From: Nectonema munidae
Lineage: Eukaryota; Nematomorpha; Nectonematoida; Nectonematidae
Assembly (NCBI GenBank): GCA_030549495.1
Contig: JAUIRK010000846.1
Coordinates: 16,001 to 80,000 of the forward strand
Direction of reading: 5' to 3'
Length of the DNA: 64,000 nucleotides
Positions 43,261 to 54,999 of this stretch are shown here, piece after piece (within the stretch, counting starts at the first letter, position 1; each line of letters opens with the position of its first letter). The notes beneath the pieces were generated by a model that worked only from the letters and a program-made list of their open reading frames with translations, was not told where the DNA came from and did no database searches. A program made the position numbers and the translations under genes.

Positions 43261-46260
43261 TATTGCTGGGAGCGTAAAACGCCCCCCTCCTTCACTAAAA
43301 AATTAATTGTACACAATTAGCTGAATTATACACCTTAAAAATTCGTGACTTTCCTAGAATCGCTAATTATCATGTTCATCGTATTTGAATAACTCTCTAC
43401 TGTCAATCAAAATTAAAATTTTTCAGCAAAATTTTAACTAAACTGTAGTTAACCTTATAATTTAGAGTCTATATTAGATACTCCCTTGAAAATTTATCAT
43501 TATATACAGTTTGGAACGCAACACTTTATATATTTAATTTTTTCAATAATCATGGCTATCTTTAAATAATAATTAAACAAAAAGCTATTTTTTAGGAAAT
43601 GTCAGTCAAAATTTTAATTAATAAAAAATGATCAAATAAAATTCTGCATAAAATATGTTTTTATACTAAATCGGCCATGCTGGTTTCATTGCCAGACTCA
43701 TTTTTTACATTTAGGATTTGAAAGTAACTCTATAAGTGTCAATCAAGTTTGCAGTTTACTTCTAAAATAGTTGAATAATTTATAAAATCAGGTGACAGTT
43801 TTCCAATGCTCTTGAAAGGTTTATAATTCACTATTTCATCTTTCTTAAATAAAAATGTAAAATAAATTTCTTTATTTGTTTTTATTATTTCCATTTTGAG
43901 TTTATGAAAATGTTAGTTTGCTCAAGTAAAATAAGATAAATGAATGAGTAAGAAATAAATATGGCTGCGCCCAAAAATTTCAAATATGAACGTGGAATAT
44001 AGCGCTAATATTAGGTTAGGAACTAGTGATTTAGATTGAAGAAAGGAGATATTCCAAGTAACATATGTGGGTAGTGTACCATTCCATATTTGATGAGCAT
44101 ATGGCGAGAGATATCACCACTTCCACCAGACAGTATTCTGTTTAAAACTTTTTTCACCAAAAAAACATTTTTTTTTTACAAAAAAGATGAAAACTTTCAC
44201 AAAATCAAGCAAACGCTTACCTGCCCACTTGATTCTCTATTACACGCATGCATCCTTGTGTTTGTCTAGTGAATATAAATTATTATTTGTCATTAAATGG
44301 GTTCTATGCTATGGTTAAGAAGAAGAAGAAGAAAAAGATTTATTTTGCAAAAAAAAATAAATAAGATTTATAGCCAGCTGTATATATTTTTTTTGAGGGA
44401 TATTTAAAAGGCCAGAAAGCCGCTTGTATGAAATAACCCTATGGTAATATTAAGAGCAGGTAAGATTAGCTTTGTGCAGTAGACGATTTGAATTCAAGCC
44501 AGAAACACGACGCTAATTTGTTTACATTTAAAAAATCTTTTAAATTTTAATATTTTTATATAGTTATATCCTATTCAAAAACAAAAATCTAAAATTTTAG
44601 ATTGTGCAAATTGTTTCATTCATATATTCGCTTTCAACTATCTTTTAATGCCCACAAAAGTTGACAGATAAATCAAATAAAAAAATTGCATTGTCGCTAC
44701 TTGTGAGTCTTGGAGAAGATCATGTGCATGATAATAAGATACACGTTCATATGTTTATGATTTCGTTTTTGTTCTTTGTTTCACATAATTTCGTATACGC
44801 TCTCTTTAAATTCGAGTTTCCCATATAAATCAAAGCCATCTTAGAAATAAAAGTAAAAGATCATATTTTTACAAGCTTTCTAGCATTTCACTTAATGCCA
44901 AGCAAAACATCCTTCTTTTGTTACTAATTTCTTCACTTTCTTAACAAAAGAGGCTTTCCCTTACAATTTTTCCACTGCCCCATATGTTTTCACAAGAGTG
45001 CATCAGATCACTAAGACACCTGATCACTTTGTATCTTCGGAAGCTGAAAGCAGTGCCAGCATCTAGAAGGTCTTTTCTTAATCTGTTTGTAATAACTGCT
45101 GCTGGTTTTACAAACTATCGATTCAGTACTGTTACAAAATCGTATTAAACTTTCGCGCTAAAGATACTAAAAACAAGTCACTTCAAATCGTTGAGGATAT
45201 AATAGAGCACTTTGAAAAATTTCAGCTTCCTGCTGAAACATCATACTTGAGGGCTGGAGAGTCGGAGATTTTAAAATTATATACGAGTCGGATTTGGAAA
45301 CTAACACAATTGAGGAATTGGTTATTTATAAGTATTAAAGATTTTTTTCACGTATTTTAATTAAACAAAAAAAGTCAAATATTTGAAAGAACCTATGTCT
45401 AATAAGATAAGTATGTGAAAATAGTCAATGTCGGAAGCGATGATTGGCATTAAATTTATCAAGTTTTTAGAGTTGGGATCGGATTATTTTAAGTACTTGG
45501 GATTGGATCTTTGTAAGTACTACTATGAGTCGGATATGCTCGAAGACATCAATTAAGGATAAATGGAAGTTTTCTCTTTTAGTTGGAATTCTTTGGTGAA
45601 GCATCCATAATAAATGAATTAATTTTTGTGCAGCAATGAAAGAATTTTTATTTGTTCTACAAGGAATTTCAAGTGTTTTCCCAGAAGTATCCATTTTCAT
45701 CCAGCATAAAAACTTGTATTTCACTTCTTTATATTGTAATTAATGGCTATCACCTGATTTTGAAAGAGCAATGTTCTATTCTAAAAATCATTTGATCGGT
45801 ATTTTAGTTAAACTTTTAGAAAATTTGTTTAAAGGCAGAAATATGTTGGATATTGAAGTAACTTTGATGTTTTTGTATTTTGTTTTCGCCAAAGAATTTT
45901 TTTTCTTAAATAATGTTTGTCATAAAGCAAAGAAAACCTGTTTGCAAAAAGATGACTTTAATGTTTTTTGGAAATATTTCATCTATTTTACCTTTTGTCA
46001 CAATTACTCAAAGCTATATTTGGCATGTTTTGTAGAAACCTCAAGATTGCTTTGATGTAAAATGATCTTTTTTAACATTCAAGATAAAATAAACAATATT
46101 TAAATGAGCCAAAACAAAATGCGGTATTTTGGTTCTATGAGATTTTTTAGTAATATAAGTTAGTAATATTTTTAGTAATATAAACTTTTTTGAGCTTTGA
46201 AACCATTAAAGGTTAATACGCGTAATGTAATAGAAAAATATATTTGGCTGCATGCTTCAA
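43261..46260. other. No recognised gene; AT-rich repeat debris
   Basis: A fragment near 44475 (TTTGTGCAGTAGACGATTTG) repeats the hAT C-terminal stretch at 43190. GAAGAAGAAGAAG at 44320-44335 is a simple repeat. GAGTCGGA-type words cluster at 45260-45540. Frames at 45467-46055 are unrecognised. Confidence 0.35.
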
Positions 46261-46269
46261 TCAATCTTA

Positions 46270-46301
46270 AGGCACCCATATGTGCCGGTTGGGAACGACT
46301 G
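46270..46301. mobile_element. Orphan hAT terminus
   Basis: GGCACCCATATGTGCCGGTT then GGGAACGACTG reads, inverted, CAGTCGTTCCCAACCGGCAC, a typical hAT end. No matching left end with the same flank was found. Confidence 0.4.
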
Positions 46302-46835
46302 GGTTATGTGCTAACTAGATCAGTAACTAACTTTTAAATGACTATTTGTTACTTATACGATAGTGAATATATGCACAGAAACGCTTCATAATCCACTTGG
46401 AAAGAGTTACTAAAATTGGATCTCTCTCTCTGTGTTTAGAAGTGAAAATTTTAAAGGGAATAGTGATAATAAAGATCCATTGTTAGTAATTTCAAAAAAA
46501 ATAATATTTAAAGTTTTAAATAACTTAATTTAATGCTTCAAAACATATCATTTTAATTAATTTTCTATTTTTTTAGTTTGTTTTCGCTTCAATATATAAA
46601 AGCGATTTAGAACTTAGTTAGAAAAGTGCCTCTTCTTTGTTAACCCTACAAATTTTTACAAAATCTTGATTACGTAAAAATTTGGACCACAAAAATAAGG
46701 TGACATATTAAATAAATTTGCATTTTGTTGAACTAATAACTTGAACTTCTTTTACACCAACTTTTTTAAAAAAAGTCCGAAAAACAGTTGACCTTATTGA
46801 CTTTTAACTGCCCCACTATCATATTGCTCCGCCTA

Positions 46836-46937
46836 CTATGAATATTGCTCTGTCTTTGAGGGAGGTTTGCCGTACTGAAACGAATTAAAGACCTCTGCAA
46901 ACATAAAGATGATGATGATGAAAACTAATATCTTCAT
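46836..46937 (-). CDS. Tiny ORF with signal-peptide-like N terminus
   Basis: 33 codons: MKILVFIIIIFMFAEVFNSF then QYGKPPSKTEQYS. Lys followed by a hydrophobic core and a short polar tail has the shape of a secretory signal peptide with a cleaved peptide. AGAG/GTCTTT inside could instead be a donor, making this the signal exon of a longer secreted protein. A GATGATGAT run codes part of the hydrophobic core, so chance is a strong alternative. Confidence 0.18.
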   Translation of the reverse strand: MKILVFIIIIFMFAEVFNSFQYGKPPSKTEQYS

Positions 46938-47249
46938 TTTTATTTTAACTATCATGACGCTGTTAATCATACTTCTCTTTTTCAATTTGGACTTTTTACA
47001 AAATTTATACTTGAACACACCAAACTTACCCAATTTCATATACATTGTGCTACTTATTTATAGTATAGTAATTGAGGAAGCCATCCTGCCTCTTTTTTTA
47101 AACCATGTGATAAAAATAAAAATTAACTACAAAGTAATTGTAGATATCAAAAAAATTTTGTAGAAGATTTTTTTAATTTAGAATAATTTGAGTTTGAAAA
47201 AAAATTAATAAATATTCCATATGATGAAAAATTCAATTATCAAGCTTCA

Positions 47250-47432
47250 TTTTCTCGAATTTTTATTTATCGCTATTGCATCCAAGAGAGGAATATGCTT
47301 CCGTTGCAGGACAGACAGATGATCGCAAATCGATGATCTCCAATCATTATTTTTGATAAATTCCTTCAGTTCATCTTTGAAAAACCCAATTTTGTTCTGT
47401 TTTTCACATTTTATAGTTGTGTTATGTGACAT
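47250..47432 (-). CDS. Unrecognised 61-codon ORF
   Basis: Reads KIGFFKDELKEFIKNNDWRS then SICDHLSVLQRKHIPLLDAI. It is a helix-like, well-balanced sequence starting at a true ATG (MSHNTTIKC). No known motif recognised. It could be a first exon; no clear donor stands out, and it may be chance. Confidence 0.22.
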
Positions 47433-47689
47433 TTTTTAGTGTAGACAAATTCCTTTGCCCTAGTATTTAATATTTTCATTAAATCGCATCGTTTTCGACG
47501 AAATTTCATTTTGCATTCGTGTGTTATAACAAGGAGAATGCTGTGCAAACGGTTTTTCGTATAACTCAGCCTTTGATAGTTTTTGCAAATGAATCGATTA
47601 GGAATTAATAATAAAATGTCTACGTTACATTCAGAATCACTCCCAGAGTTCTACGCAAAAAGGGATTTATCCTAAACTGAAGAAGAAAA

Positions 47690-48560
47690 TAGGATGAAAC
47701 TTTGTAGATTACTAATTCAAAATTAACGGAGAGGGGAGAGGACTGCGCGTATATGCCTTCAATTTGGTAGGCGAAATGCATCTATTTGTCTGGAATATTA
47801 TTGCGCTTACTCGTGTATTTATACTAGTGCAATATCATTGACATTATAAATTATTATTACTATTCGATGAAAATGGTGTATGGAATGCCTTCAGCAGCTC
47901 TCGCCATCATCTCAATAATGTGATTTCGCGTCAGAGTAGCTGAGCCATTGATTTGCGCGTCAGGAATATTAATAATATTGAAAACAAGATGCCTCTCCCC
48001 CTCCTATACTTTGTTGAAAGGCGCTGAAGCCTGTTGATGCTTCGCTGCTGTATTAGTTAAAATCGTCAACTCCCTTCCACAAAGTATACGAGGGATAGGG
48101 AAGTAAAAATAATAATAATTGCTGTTTTATGTGAAAAACATCTCCATCCTTGTTGCCATTATTAATATTTCTTCAGCCTTCCGTTCGTTGAAAGTGTGCA
48201 AAATTTGTATTCATTATTCATGAGATAAAAGTGGAATTTGTCATTATTTCGCAACACTACTCAACTAACGCCCGCTCTAATCCTACTCACTCACTCATTC
48301 CTCCACGCCGAAAGCGCGCATTTTATACACTACAAGAGTAGTAAGAGCGCGCAGGTCATAAAACGTTAACTAAAACTCGCATCAGCATCCATATTTCATC
48401 ATTCACCTTCTTTCTCGTTTTTGTTTCGGCAATTATATTATCTAAAAATGTTTATTTATATCAATTTACACCCAAAGCCCGTCAAACCATTGCCCAATTA
48501 TCACCCGCGCTGCTCTCATTAAGAATGGAAGAGAGAGAGCGGGTTGGTTCGAGCTCACGC
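47690..48560. other. Less AT-rich block without recognised gene
   Basis: Contains CTCAC-rich, GCGC-containing and GAGAGAGAGCGGG sequence in the style of 31840-32560 and 57700-58760. No long frame, no paired repeats. Probably unique host sequence; a regulatory role is only a guess. Confidence 0.3.
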
Positions 48561-48937
48561 CCACTCAGATTTACTTATTACTTGTATTATAGTTTTTGAA
48601 AAACTCCTTAAAAATTTTAAATTGGATCACATTAATTTGGTGGGACGTTCTTATTCATTCTGAGGGGGCGTTGACCTCCTTTTGCAAAGAGTATGCAAAA
48701 AGATGTCTATGATTCCGTGAAGACAAATGCGCCTCACAGGCTAATCATACTCTCTGCTTTCATACTGCTTCACAAACCTGATTTCAAATAATTCAGAGCG
48801 TAAGTGCACTAATTTTGAAATGCAGCTTCACTTTTCTCCTTCAAACTAAAATTATTGAATTTTTATAAAAAAAAAAGAATTTCAAATAAAAAAACTAAAA
48901 TTAACTTCAAGTTGAAAAAAGAAGCTTTTTTTAGTTG

Positions 48938-49037
48938 TGGTATCGCATCTATGGGAAAAATATACTTCTATGAGTGGACAAGGATGTTTCCGATAAAGAA
49001 TTGAACCCAAAGCAATCGAATCAAGACCAAACCATCT
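48938..49037 (-). mobile_element. tRNA-derived SINE, decayed
   Basis: Minus strand: TTTGGGTTCAATTC B box at 49001-49014 and the tail ending in ATAGATGCGATACC. The tail end TGGTATCGCATCTATGGG matches 52860-52876, so both belong to one family. TAGTGGCGGATCCAG just outside (49038) may be another element's end. Confidence 0.5.
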
Positions 49038-49554
49038 AGTGGCGGATCCAGAAATTGATCATAATAATATAAATTTTACTTCTAATTAAAATAACTAAAA
49101 CTTAAAATTAAAAATGAAATTCAAATTTAATTTTTAAATTTTAATCAATGAAATAAAATTTGGAATTAATATTTTGTTCTTTTTTTCTGAAATTTTTCAG
49201 AAAAAATAATGAATGTTGATTTGAAGGGTGGGAAAACAAAAAGCTAAGTTTTAAATATTTGAATTTGTTAGCTCAAAATTATTTCTTTTGCCCTCCTCCC
49301 ATCTATTCAAAGAGAAAGACTTTTTAGTTGGGGTAGACAAATTTTCTTTCGGAGAAGGAATAAATTAGATAGAGAGGCAGAAAGCCAACTTTTGAATTCT
49401 AATAGCACTTATTCTAAAACATCTAAATTGTCTTATTTTATAAAGTTTGTGCAAAAGAAGCGCAAGTTACAAAGTCAACTTTTTTAATGGTCCATTTTTT
49501 GTAAGTAATCTAGATTTTGTAAAAATTTAAACAAAGAACAAGTATTTAACGATT

Positions 49555-49809
49555 ATGGAATTGCTTTTATATATCGAAGGGTTCACAGACCAAATTAAAA
49601 ATATATTTCATTTTTATAATTATCTGACAGATCATTTTAATATAGATAAACATTTTTGGATCACCTATCCTGGCACATTAATTAAAAATAAACTTAAACT
49701 TGGATTCTTACAATGTAAGATGCATTTGATTTATATAGGAATATCGAATTTGAAGATATTGTATGTGGTGGAAAAACAAAATAATAAAAAGGAAACCATG
49801 AACATATGA
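49555..49809 (+). CDS. Unrecognised 84-codon ORF
   Basis: Starts MELLLYIEGFTDQIKNIF and continues with aromatic-rich sequence (HFYNYLTDHFNIDKHFW). A good ATG and a full-length frame, but no domain recognised. It lies 60 bp upstream of a SINE. Listed because its composition is less AT-driven than most open frames here. Confidence 0.2.
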   Translation: MELLLYIEGFTDQIKNIFHFYNYLTDHFNIDKHFWITYPGTLIKNKLKLGFLQCKMHLIYIGISNLKILYVVEKQNNKKETMNI

Positions 49810-49869
49810 AAAATAGAAGTATATCTACGCATATATATTTATGCTCTTCTCTGCCACAGACAACTGAGA

Positions 49870-50034
49870 GGGTAATGGGCTGGTGGGCTGATAGGTAGAG
49901 GCGTCGCCTACGGATCCAAAGCCTTTGGGTTCGAATCCCGGCAATGCCATCGACTTATCATAAAAAGTTCATCAGTGCAGATATGGAAGTTTCTACTTCC
50001 CTTGCATGAAACACCCTGTCAAAAAAAAAAAAAA
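49870..50034 (+). mobile_element. tRNA-derived SINE with poly-A tail
   Basis: Head GGCTGGTGGGCTGATAGGTA (A-box region) and perfect B box GGGTTCGAATCC at 49927-49938. Body with TTCATCAGTGCAGATATGGA and ATGAAACACCCTGTC, then 14 A at 50021-50034. Same family as 14036-14200. The clean A-tail suggests one of the younger insertions here. Confidence 0.75.
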
Positions 50035-50399
50035 GATAAATTCCAGTGATCGAAAAGATTTTGTCTAAAGATCGCGCCTTTTCAAAAGAGAATACTTTGA
50101 GATATTACATGGTATCCTACAATGATAATACAATTGGGAGAGTGATTATGGAATTATTTTTAGGACAATTTTTTGTGCAAGTAAAGTCACCTTTTTGACT
50201 TTTTGATTGGTTAGCTCAATTTTTGAAGGATAATATAATTTATTAATGCCAAATTTAAAATAGCTTTTAGATTCCAACAAATGCTGTTTTAACGTTGTGA
50301 TTAATAAACATTTACTTATCATGAAGTATCAATTAAAAATCTTGTAAAAAAGATGATGTCATTAAAAAAATTTCGTTTTATAATCGGTATCTGTGAAAA

Positions 50400-50870
50400 T
50401 ATTGGGATCTTTACGTCGTCAGTACATTGCCACATTTTGTGAAATATGCTCCTAACGAACAGAAAAATATCTTACGCATCGATGAAACAGGCTATCCTTA
50501 TAATGGCAGATCCGCAATTTAAAAAAGAGTTGATGTTATAATGCAAATTGTTTTAAACACCTAAACCTACTTTTTATGTATTAATAAGCAAATATGTCAC
50601 ACATTCGCTTCAATAAATTGCGAAAAAATTCTGCACTATGGAATTTTTAGTGATGGGACATCAACGTTGAAAAAATCCATAACGTTTTGCTTGAACTAGG
50701 AGAAAAAGTCAAACATGATTTGATTCAGGACAATTGCAAACTCACAAAACAATTGATTTTGAAGAATTTGACTCACAATATACACTATCAAATATTTATC
50801 GTTATATCCATATCTGCTGAACCCTGTTGAATATACATCTTCCAAGATGAAGAACAAAGCCAACATTTGA
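50400..50870 (+). mobile_element. Tc1/mariner-like (IS630) DDE transposase relic
   Basis: Frame pieces read RIDETGYPYNGRSA (Asp at 50481), a Gln-Asp-Asn motif in LIQDNCKL (Asp at 50729) and PYLLNPVEYTSSKMKNKANI (Glu at 50829). Spacing of about 83 codons, then about 33, fits the D-D34-E core, and YxPxLNPxE around the Glu is diagnostic. Pieces lie in different frames with several stops. N-terminal DNA-binding domain and terminal repeats not seen. Confidence 0.55.
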
Positions 50871-51317
50871 TGAGCAAAATAAGTGTAGATAAAACTCACT
50901 ATCTCAAGTTTTGGAGCTATAAATAGAGACAATCAATACTTTCAGCAAGAAATATTCATAAGGGCATCTTTTTTTCAATAGATGTGTTCTTACTTTTTTC
51001 TCAATATAAATTCTTCTTACACAGAAAAATAAAGCTGATCTAACTGAGTTGCAAAGAGTGTGTGTATTAGAATCGCAAAAAGATGTGTTTAAATTGTAAA
51101 AGGCGTGTAACAGACCTGGAATTGTTGTACATAGGCAATATTTTTCAAAGTTTCATGGCGGCATTTTTTTTTTATGATTACCACTCATTATTTTTCTTAC
51201 TGCTTCTAAAAGCCCTTTCAAAATGTGGCAAGTAAACAATAAGGATCAGACTGAGAATGTCAATTCTAAATCAGCCTTGTGACATTTGTATGACTCTTAA
51301 GGCTAGTTCTTGTTTAA

Positions 51318-51447
51318 CCCATTTACGACCAATGTTCCTATTTTGGAACATAAGTAATTTCATCTTCGTCTGCTTTTTTCAATGACTTTGAATATAAATC
51401 GTCTGCGTTTTTTTAGATATCGTCTGCTTTGCTTGGTCATAAATGGG
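51318..51447. mobile_element. TTAA-flanked MITE (piggyBac-type), copy 1
   Basis: 130 bp between TTAA at 51314-51317 and 51448-51451. Termini CCCATTTACGACCAA and TTGGTCATAAATGGG are inverted. Interior has TTCCTATTTTGGAACA and three CGTCTGC words. TTAA duplication plus inverted CCC ends point to piggyBac mobilisation. Confidence 0.88.
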
Positions 51448-52860
51448 TTAAAATGACTTCGTATAAATTGATATATGAGTATATCCATCTACAATTAATT
51501 TTTTTCGATTTTTTTATTTTCACAACAATTCATTACTTCTATACCTTTTACTCATGCAACTAAAATTTTTATTTTATAATCTGTTCTTTCAAATGAACAA
51601 ACTTTTTTTTGTTATTTTTAAAATTTTATACAATGAAAAATTAAACTTGTTTTAATTATCTTCAATTTTTATATTACACAGAAATTTATTTGAAAAGTGA
51701 GAAAAAAATTAATTTGAAATCCTTTTAAGTTATTTATCAATTTTAGCCTCATTTTTGCTATGAATTTATAATTCATAATACTAATATAATTCTAATATAA
51801 TTATTATATATTATAATTTAGAATTATATTTATAATTCATAATACTTTTTGCTTAAATTTATAATTTAAGGAAAATCTTACAAAAGGTGTTGCGACAAAA
51901 TCATAAAAGAAAAACTAACACTTTATAAAAGAAAAAAATATTTCCAAAAATATGCTTTGCTTGCGTCCGTTACCCACTTCACAATTTCCTTAGAGCAAAC
52001 CGTCCTGCCCGTTTCTGGCCCATGAATTTTCGATAGAAATGTAGTGACCACATGTGTTAGGCCAGTCGTAGGCCGAAGAAGTTGTACATAAACGTGCAGC
52101 TGGCTAACCTACTCTATATAAAAGTATCCTGAAATCTCTATGCATGCCTAAAAGAGTAGGCGTAAAATAAGCTTTTGATATAAACAATAAAGTCGATAGT
52201 AAGTCAAAAGTGCAGAACATAATTCAATGAGGGTATGTGGAAAGACTGAGAAGAATCGATCGTGGTGTAATCTGAATAATTGAGAAGATTTTCCAATTCA
52301 CTTGGATGCTCTTTATGTATTAAGAGTATCACGCAGCTTTGCAAATGCTAACAGAACATATGTTAGGTGAGCTATAAATTAAAGGGATGTTTGGTACATA
52401 AACTCAATAAAACACAAAATATATACTTCAGATTCATTCTTTTGGTAAATGCGTATTTTGAAAAAACTTAATTAAAAACATAATTTCAATATATTTTCAA
52501 CTTTAAGTTTTTTTGCATAATATATAATAGAAAGCCAAATGACTTTTTCAAGATTTTTCACATTAGTTCAGGTTCAAGATTTCTAAAAGAAATACAGAAT
52601 CTTTTTTCGTGTGATTCATCCATTTGCAGTCCAAAATTGAAGTTGTCTTAAATTTTTACACTTCAAAAATTTAGCGTAAAAACAAATAATGAAATAAATT
52701 TTTCAAAAATATCAAAAGTAAAGTATAATTCACATTTCTGCAAAGATGACACCCGTTAACGACCAGAATAATCAGACGATATCTAATGTAAAACAGAAGA
52801 TTTGTATTAAAGAGCATTGATAAACGCAGACGATTTTATTTTTGTAATTTTTTAATTTTC

Positions 52861-52988
52861 GGTATCGCATCTATAGGGAAGAATAATCTTCCATACCTGG
52901 ACAGATGGAAAGGGTAGTCTTGATCAGAAATCGAACCCAGATCATCTGGATCAAGACCCTACGCTCCTACCATTATGCCATCTGACGA
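52861..52988 (-). mobile_element. tRNA-derived SINE
   Basis: Minus strand: A box TGGCATAATGGTAGGAGCG (52963-52981) and B box TGGGTTCGATTTC (52928-52940), the clearest tRNA promoter pair in the window. Tail ends in CCCTATAGATGCGATACC, shared with 48938-49037. No 3' poly-A remains. Confidence 0.72.
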
Positions 52989-53785
52989 CAAACATTGTGT
53001 ACTTATTTATGTGTAATAACAAGTTATATTCTTTTCAGTGAAGCTTAAATTTAAGCAATATATACACTATCACACAACTTGTAGTCAAACTAACTAATAA
53101 ACCTACTAACTAATCAGTTAAGTGACTAACTAACTTCGCTCAAACGATTTGACACCAACATATCTAGTGTGTATTTGAAATGAGATTTTAGCTGTAAATG
53201 TTTTACTGCCAACTTAAGCTCTATGAATTTCTGAGTTAGTCTGAAGTTAAGGATTACGTTGCAGTGCTTTGCCAGAACTTTTCATGATTTTGTGCAGTTC
53301 TGCGTTGAATGAAGTTTGCTGTGGATATTATCGTGTACACAGAATAGCTGGAATGAGAACGAATTTGCTTCAATTGCTCAGTCAAGCAATTATTTATGCA
53401 ATTAAATGGATCAGATATTCTGATTGGCAGAAAATAATGTAAAACATAAAAAAGACGTGAAGATGTGTGTGTATCTATATCTATATATATAGATAGAGAG
53501 ATATATACATATTAATTAATTCTAAATTTTTAGAAGAGCTATTTCTCATTTCGATACTTTCACAGCTTTAATTTAATCACGTGCTAAAAATTGTTCTTTG
53601 AAGTTAATCAATACGCCTTTATCTTATTTCTCATCTTATTTGCTAGCTAACTTTCCGCAACTTTTCATTGGAGGTATGTTTCCAAAACTTCTTATATTTT
53701 CCAAATTTACTTTAATTAAATGCATTACACAATAACGGAGAAAGAATTGATCAAGTTTTATTGAGATTTCAATTTCCTTTCTTAA

Positions 53786-54191
53786 CGCTTTCAGGACCAG
53801 GGGGCCATCGATGTTCCAAGAAATGAAAATCCTCTGCTTTAACCCATTTACGACCAAGCAAAGCAGACGATATCTAAAAAAAACGCAGACGATTTATATT
53901 CAAAGTCATTGAAAAAAGCAGACGAAGATAAAATTACTTATGTTCCCAAATAGGAAAATTGGTAGTAAATGGGTTAAGTACATAAAATTCCATTGAAAAA
54001 GAAAGCATGCGATTAGTGTTCAAAATTCCGGTCCTCAATTGTTTAAAGTAAAAACACACTCACTATGCAGGGTAAGTAGTCTAAATACGTAAGCATATTT
54101 TGAAGACTAATCGCCTGCTTTCCTTTTTATGTATTCAAAGCAGACGATTTTCATTTTTAAAGACACTGATGTCACACTGGTCATCAAAGAG
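53786..54191. mobile_element. TTAA-type element interrupted by MITE copy 2
   Basis: Left TTAA at 53782-53785 followed by CGCTTTCAGGACCAGGGGG; right end CACTGGTCATCAAAGAGTT, inverted partner with several changes. A related element with intact ends is at 58050-58162. About 270 bp without the nested MITE. Confidence 0.6.
53843..53973. mobile_element. TTAA-flanked MITE, copy 2 (inverted, nested)
   Basis: 131 bp in opposite orientation to copy 1, flanked by TTAA at 53839-53842 and 53974-53977. It is inserted into the TTAA-type element 53786-54191. GCAGACGA words mirror copy 1. Confidence 0.88.
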
Positions 54192-54559
54192 TTTCATTAT
54201 TATTTGTGGGAAAGATAATTCATTTGATTAACAAACAAACTAATACCAAGCCATTTTGTTAAACGTTGTATACAAATCTTCACAAAATTATATTTAAAAT
54301 TCCTTCTTCCAGCATTACACTTTTTATGCACTTTAGATACGCTGTTTTTTGAAATAGAAATAATGACTTTACATTCAGTCAAGATATTTTAAGTTTTCAT
54401 ATTTAGTTTAGTATCTTAATTCGTTTGCAAGCTAAATTTTATTCGGCTAAACATTGCAAATGATTGGATCCCCTTCTCCGTTTTAATTGTATGAGGTGAT
54501 GGAATTACCCGAATTTCATTTTCCACTCAAATATGTTTTATTCGGACGAATTTAGCACT

Positions 54560-54700
54560 ACGCATTAAAGGGAAAGCCCCGGCGACCGAGTTATAGGACC
54601 TTTTCTCCCACTCCTTACCATTCCTTGATAGAGAATTGAACCCATTTGATTCGGAGTTTTTGGCAATTCATTCTCTTTACTTGTTAGCAGTGTTGAAACA
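54560..54700 (-). mobile_element. Possible SINE relic
   Basis: Minus strand AAATGGGTTCAATTCTC is a B-box-like match, with CTCGGTCGCCGGGGCTTTCC downstream. No clear A box. Weak. Confidence 0.3.
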
Positions 54701-54999
54701 ACCAGAGATTGTTCATCATATGTATAATATGTATTATAATATATGCCTTTAACAAAAAACGTGAAAAATTTTCCTTAAGCAGAAAAAAGATACACTTAAA
54801 AATATTGCAGCCGTTCAAAAGAGCTTATGGTTATGGGTTTGGTTTTATTTTTTTCTGTTGAAAGTTGATTTCTCGAGTTCCTTCAAATATGTGAAAATGA
54901 GCACTTCAGATCTTCAACTGAGCAGCGAACTGACAAAGATTTAAAGACGCATTTACTTAGCAAAACGATGCCGTAACTTGTGTGTAAATCAAAAAATGG

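Noticed and set aside
38791-46309. One hAT running from 38799 to 46301
   Set aside because: Ends are similar, but the flanks TTTCCATT and GGTTATGT do not match, so the far terminus is listed as an orphan.
52110-52125. TATATAAAAG as a core promoter
   Set aside because: No ORF or exon follows on that strand; TATA-like words are expected in AT-rich DNA.
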